From Pseudomonadota bacterium (GTDB lineage Bacteria > Pseudomonadota > Alphaproteobacteria > Sphingomonadales > Sphingomonadaceae): a DNA stretch of 6,612 nucleotides. The DNA lies in NCBI GenBank assembly GCA_023426225.1, contig JAFABD010000200.1, positions 1 to 6,612 of the forward strand. The letters are read 5' to 3'. Of this stretch, positions 5,180 through 6,612 are shown in pieces; positions within the stretch are counted from its first letter, which is position 1, and every line of letters begins with the position of its first letter. The position numbers and the translations under genes were made by a program. The notes beneath the pieces were generated by a model that saw only the letters and a list, made by a program, of their open reading frames with translations, did not search any database and was not told the DNA's origin.

Positions 5180-6577
5180 GTGAACCCCTCGCTCACCTTC
5201 GGGCCGGCCTTCGGGCTCCCGGTGCTGCTGCCGGTCACGTTGCTGCTGCTGGTGCCGCTCGGCATCGGCGTGGCGCGTGCCGGCAGCCTCGCGGGCCGCT
5301 TCGTGATCGTGGCGCTGTGGCTGCGCTACATCGCGGGCGCCTATCACCTCTACATGTTCAAGCCGATCGCCGCCGGGCTGTCGGGCAACGCGATCCTGTC
5401 GATCGCGGTGACGCTGTTCGGGCTGGTGTTCGTCGTCCGCCCGGCCAATCTGGCGATCCGCTGGCTGCTGCCGGTCTACCTGCTGATGGCGCTGGTGCTG
5501 TTCAGCGCGACGATGAACGGCGATGTCGCGGGCGGCATCAACGTCATGGTCAAATATGCCTATCTGGTGGTGATCGCGCTCGCGGTGTTCCAGGGGATGC
5601 GCCGTGATCCGTCGGGCGGCTTCGTCGGCTGGGCGATGGTCGCGTTCCTGCCGCTGCTCGTGTTCCAGGCGCTGTCGGTCGTGCTCCACCTGCCCAAGGG
5701 GTCGGAGACCGGCGACGGCCTCGTCTGGATCGGCGGCTACAACCATGAAGGCGCCTTTTCGGTCGCGCTCGTCGCGGGGTTCACGATCGCGTGCTTCGCG
5801 CGCCGGGCGCCCGCGCCGGTGCGGGTCGCCTTCCTGCTCGCGACGCTGGTCGGCATCCAGCTCGCGGGCTACCGCACCTCGATCCTCGCGCTGGCGCCGC
5901 TCGCGCTCGCGACCTTCCTCGTCGGGCTGACGCGCAGCGTGCGGCGCGACCAGCAGGCGCTGATGGCGACGACCGCGGTGGTCGCCGGGCTGGTGCTCGT
6001 CGCCGCAATGGGCGTGCTCTATGCCGACAAGTTCGCCGATCTCGCGACCTTCCTCGCGCACCCCGGCGACCTCATCAAGCCGCCGCGCGACTTCGATTAT
6101 GCCGATCGCCAGGTCATGTCGGCGCGCCCGCTGATCTGGAGCAGCTATCTCTACGCCTGGGCCGAGGGCACGCCCGCCCAGTATCTGTTCGGCTTCGGCC
6201 CCGAAGGCTGGGAGGGGCTGTTCAAGGTCTATCCGCACAACACGCTCGTCGCGACGCTGTACGAGCTGGGCATCTTCGGCGTCGGCGCGATGCTGCTCCT
6301 GTGGGGGACGATGGCCGCCGCGGCGTGGCGCGCGCGCGAGGAACGCTTCCTCCTCCTCGCCGCGCATTTCGCCTTCTTCCTGCTCAACATGGCGACGATG
6401 CCGTTCTGGCAGGTCGAGGGGCTGGGGCTCTACGGCTTCCTGTGCGGCTACACGATCTATCAGGCCCGCCGCGCCGCGACCCGGCACGAACGCCGCGTCC
6501 CCGCGATCGAAGACGACGCCGCCGCCCCGCTCTACCCCGGCCTGCGCGGCCCCGGCGCCCCCCAGCTCAGCCGCTGA
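5180..6577 (+). CDS. Wzy/WaaL-family polysaccharide polymerase or ligase
   Basis: This 465-residue multi-pass inner-membrane protein has roughly 11-12 hydrophobic segments, for example near 13-33, 70-88, 93-112, 122-139, 149-170, 188-206, 213-230, 234-250, 260-281, 356-380 and 389-425. A large hydrophilic, probably periplasmic, loop lies at 282-355. That loop carries family-type features: RPLIW (316-320), YLFGFGPEGW (335-344) and YPHNTLVATLYELGIFGVG (351-369), with His353 in the HN motif. YRTS (231-234) follows a membrane segment, as in other Wzy proteins. I infer polymerisation of lipid-linked repeat units. A ligase is possible, because sequence alone does not separate the two well. The GTG start has AGGGG (5170-5174) 5 bases upstream, overlapping the preceding TGA, and lies 9 bases after the kinase gene. 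The C-terminal 38 residues form a polar, Arg- then Pro-rich tail. Confidence 0.85.
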   Translation: MNPSLTFGPAFGLPVLLPVTLLLLVPLGIGVARAGSLAGRFVIVALWLRYIAGAYHLYMFKPIAAGLSGNAILSIAVTLFGLVFVVRPANLAIRWLLPVYLLMALVLFSATMNGDVAGGINVMVKYAYLVVIALAVFQGMRRDPSGGFVGWAMVAFLPLLVFQALSVVLHLPKGSETGDGLVWIGGYNHEGAFSVALVAGFTIACFARRAPAPVRVAFLLATLVGIQLAGYRTSILALAPLALATFLVGLTRSVRRDQQALMATTAVVAGLVLVAAMGVLYADKFADLATFLAHPGDLIKPPRDFDYADRQVMSARPLIWSSYLYAWAEGTPAQYLFGFGPEGWEGLFKVYPHNTLVATLYELGIFGVGAMLLLWGTMAAAAWRAREERFLLLAAHFAFFLLNMATMPFWQVEGLGLYGFLCGYTIYQARRAATRHERRVPAIEDDAAAPLYPGLRGPGAPQLSR

Positions 6578-6612
6578 CCCCACTCCTCCCCGGCCCCACT
6601 CCTCCCCGGCCC
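6578..6612 (+). repeat. 16-bp tandem repeat, 2.2 copies, cut by the window edge
   Basis: CCCCACTCCTCCCCGG occurs twice without change (6578-6593, 6594-6609), and a third copy begins with CCC at the window end. The array starts at the base right after the polymerase stop codon. It may continue outside the window. CTCCTCCCCGG also looks like one arm of a GGGGAGGAG-type palindromic element, but no second arm is visible here. Confidence 0.85.

Noticed and set aside
2063..6583. A 1506-codon open frame on the minus strand across galU, the kinase and the polymerase genes
   Set aside because: It is in exact antisense register with three genes that share one frame. It stays open because those genes lack the codons TTA, CTA and TCA, as expected at this GC content. 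Its translation is low-complexity Arg/Ala/Asp/Gly with no family features, while the sense products are unmistakable.
1..6612. CRISPR array, tRNA, rRNA, insertion sequence or phage attachment site
   Set aside because: No regularly spaced repeats, clover-leaf or rRNA-like sequence, transposase or integrase gene, or terminal inverted repeats with target duplication were seen.

Overview
The window looks like a piece of a chromosomal polysaccharide (capsule, exopolysaccharide or O-antigen) locus from a GC-rich alphaproteobacterium, most likely a sphingomonad. I infer this from the strongly GC-rich codon use, the GalU N-terminal signature (FPIGGLGTRFLPATK) and the style of the beta-helix protein. 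No rRNA or protein marker in the window fixes the genus.

Layout. Positions 1-241 hold no gene I can support. A small six-helix membrane protein of unknown function lies on the minus strand (242-763). A 189-bp divergent spacer separates it from a plus-strand gene (953-1894) for a right-handed beta-helix protein that resembles a polysaccharide lyase. A 234-bp spacer follows (1895-2128). Its central part, 1981-2100, is only 50% GC and carries several inverted and direct repeats. Then come three tightly packed plus-strand genes: galU (2129-2986), a fused chain-length regulator/tyrosine autokinase of the ExoP/GumC/Wzc type (2990-5170), and a Wzy/WaaL-family membrane polymerase or ligase (5180-6577). 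The last 35 bases are a 16-bp tandem repeat that runs into the window edge.

How the parts fit. GalU makes UDP-glucose, a precursor for polysaccharide repeat units. The multi-pass Wzy-like protein would polymerise lipid-linked repeat units on the periplasmic face. The co-polymerase/kinase would set chain length and couple polymerisation to export through tyrosine phosphorylation. The gaps of 3 and 9 bp suggest one transcript with translational coupling, probably started in the spacer before galU. The beta-helix protein could cut or edit the polymer, but no signal peptide is visible at its best start. No glycosyltransferase, flippase or outer-membrane exporter gene is in the window, so the cluster is partial or these functions lie elsewhere.

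The strongest lead is the beta-helix protein. It shows Asp/Asp/Asp/Lys spacing close to that of family PL9 pectate lyases, with one calcium-site Asp changed to Gly. It is set beside an assembly operon rather than in a pectin-use locus.
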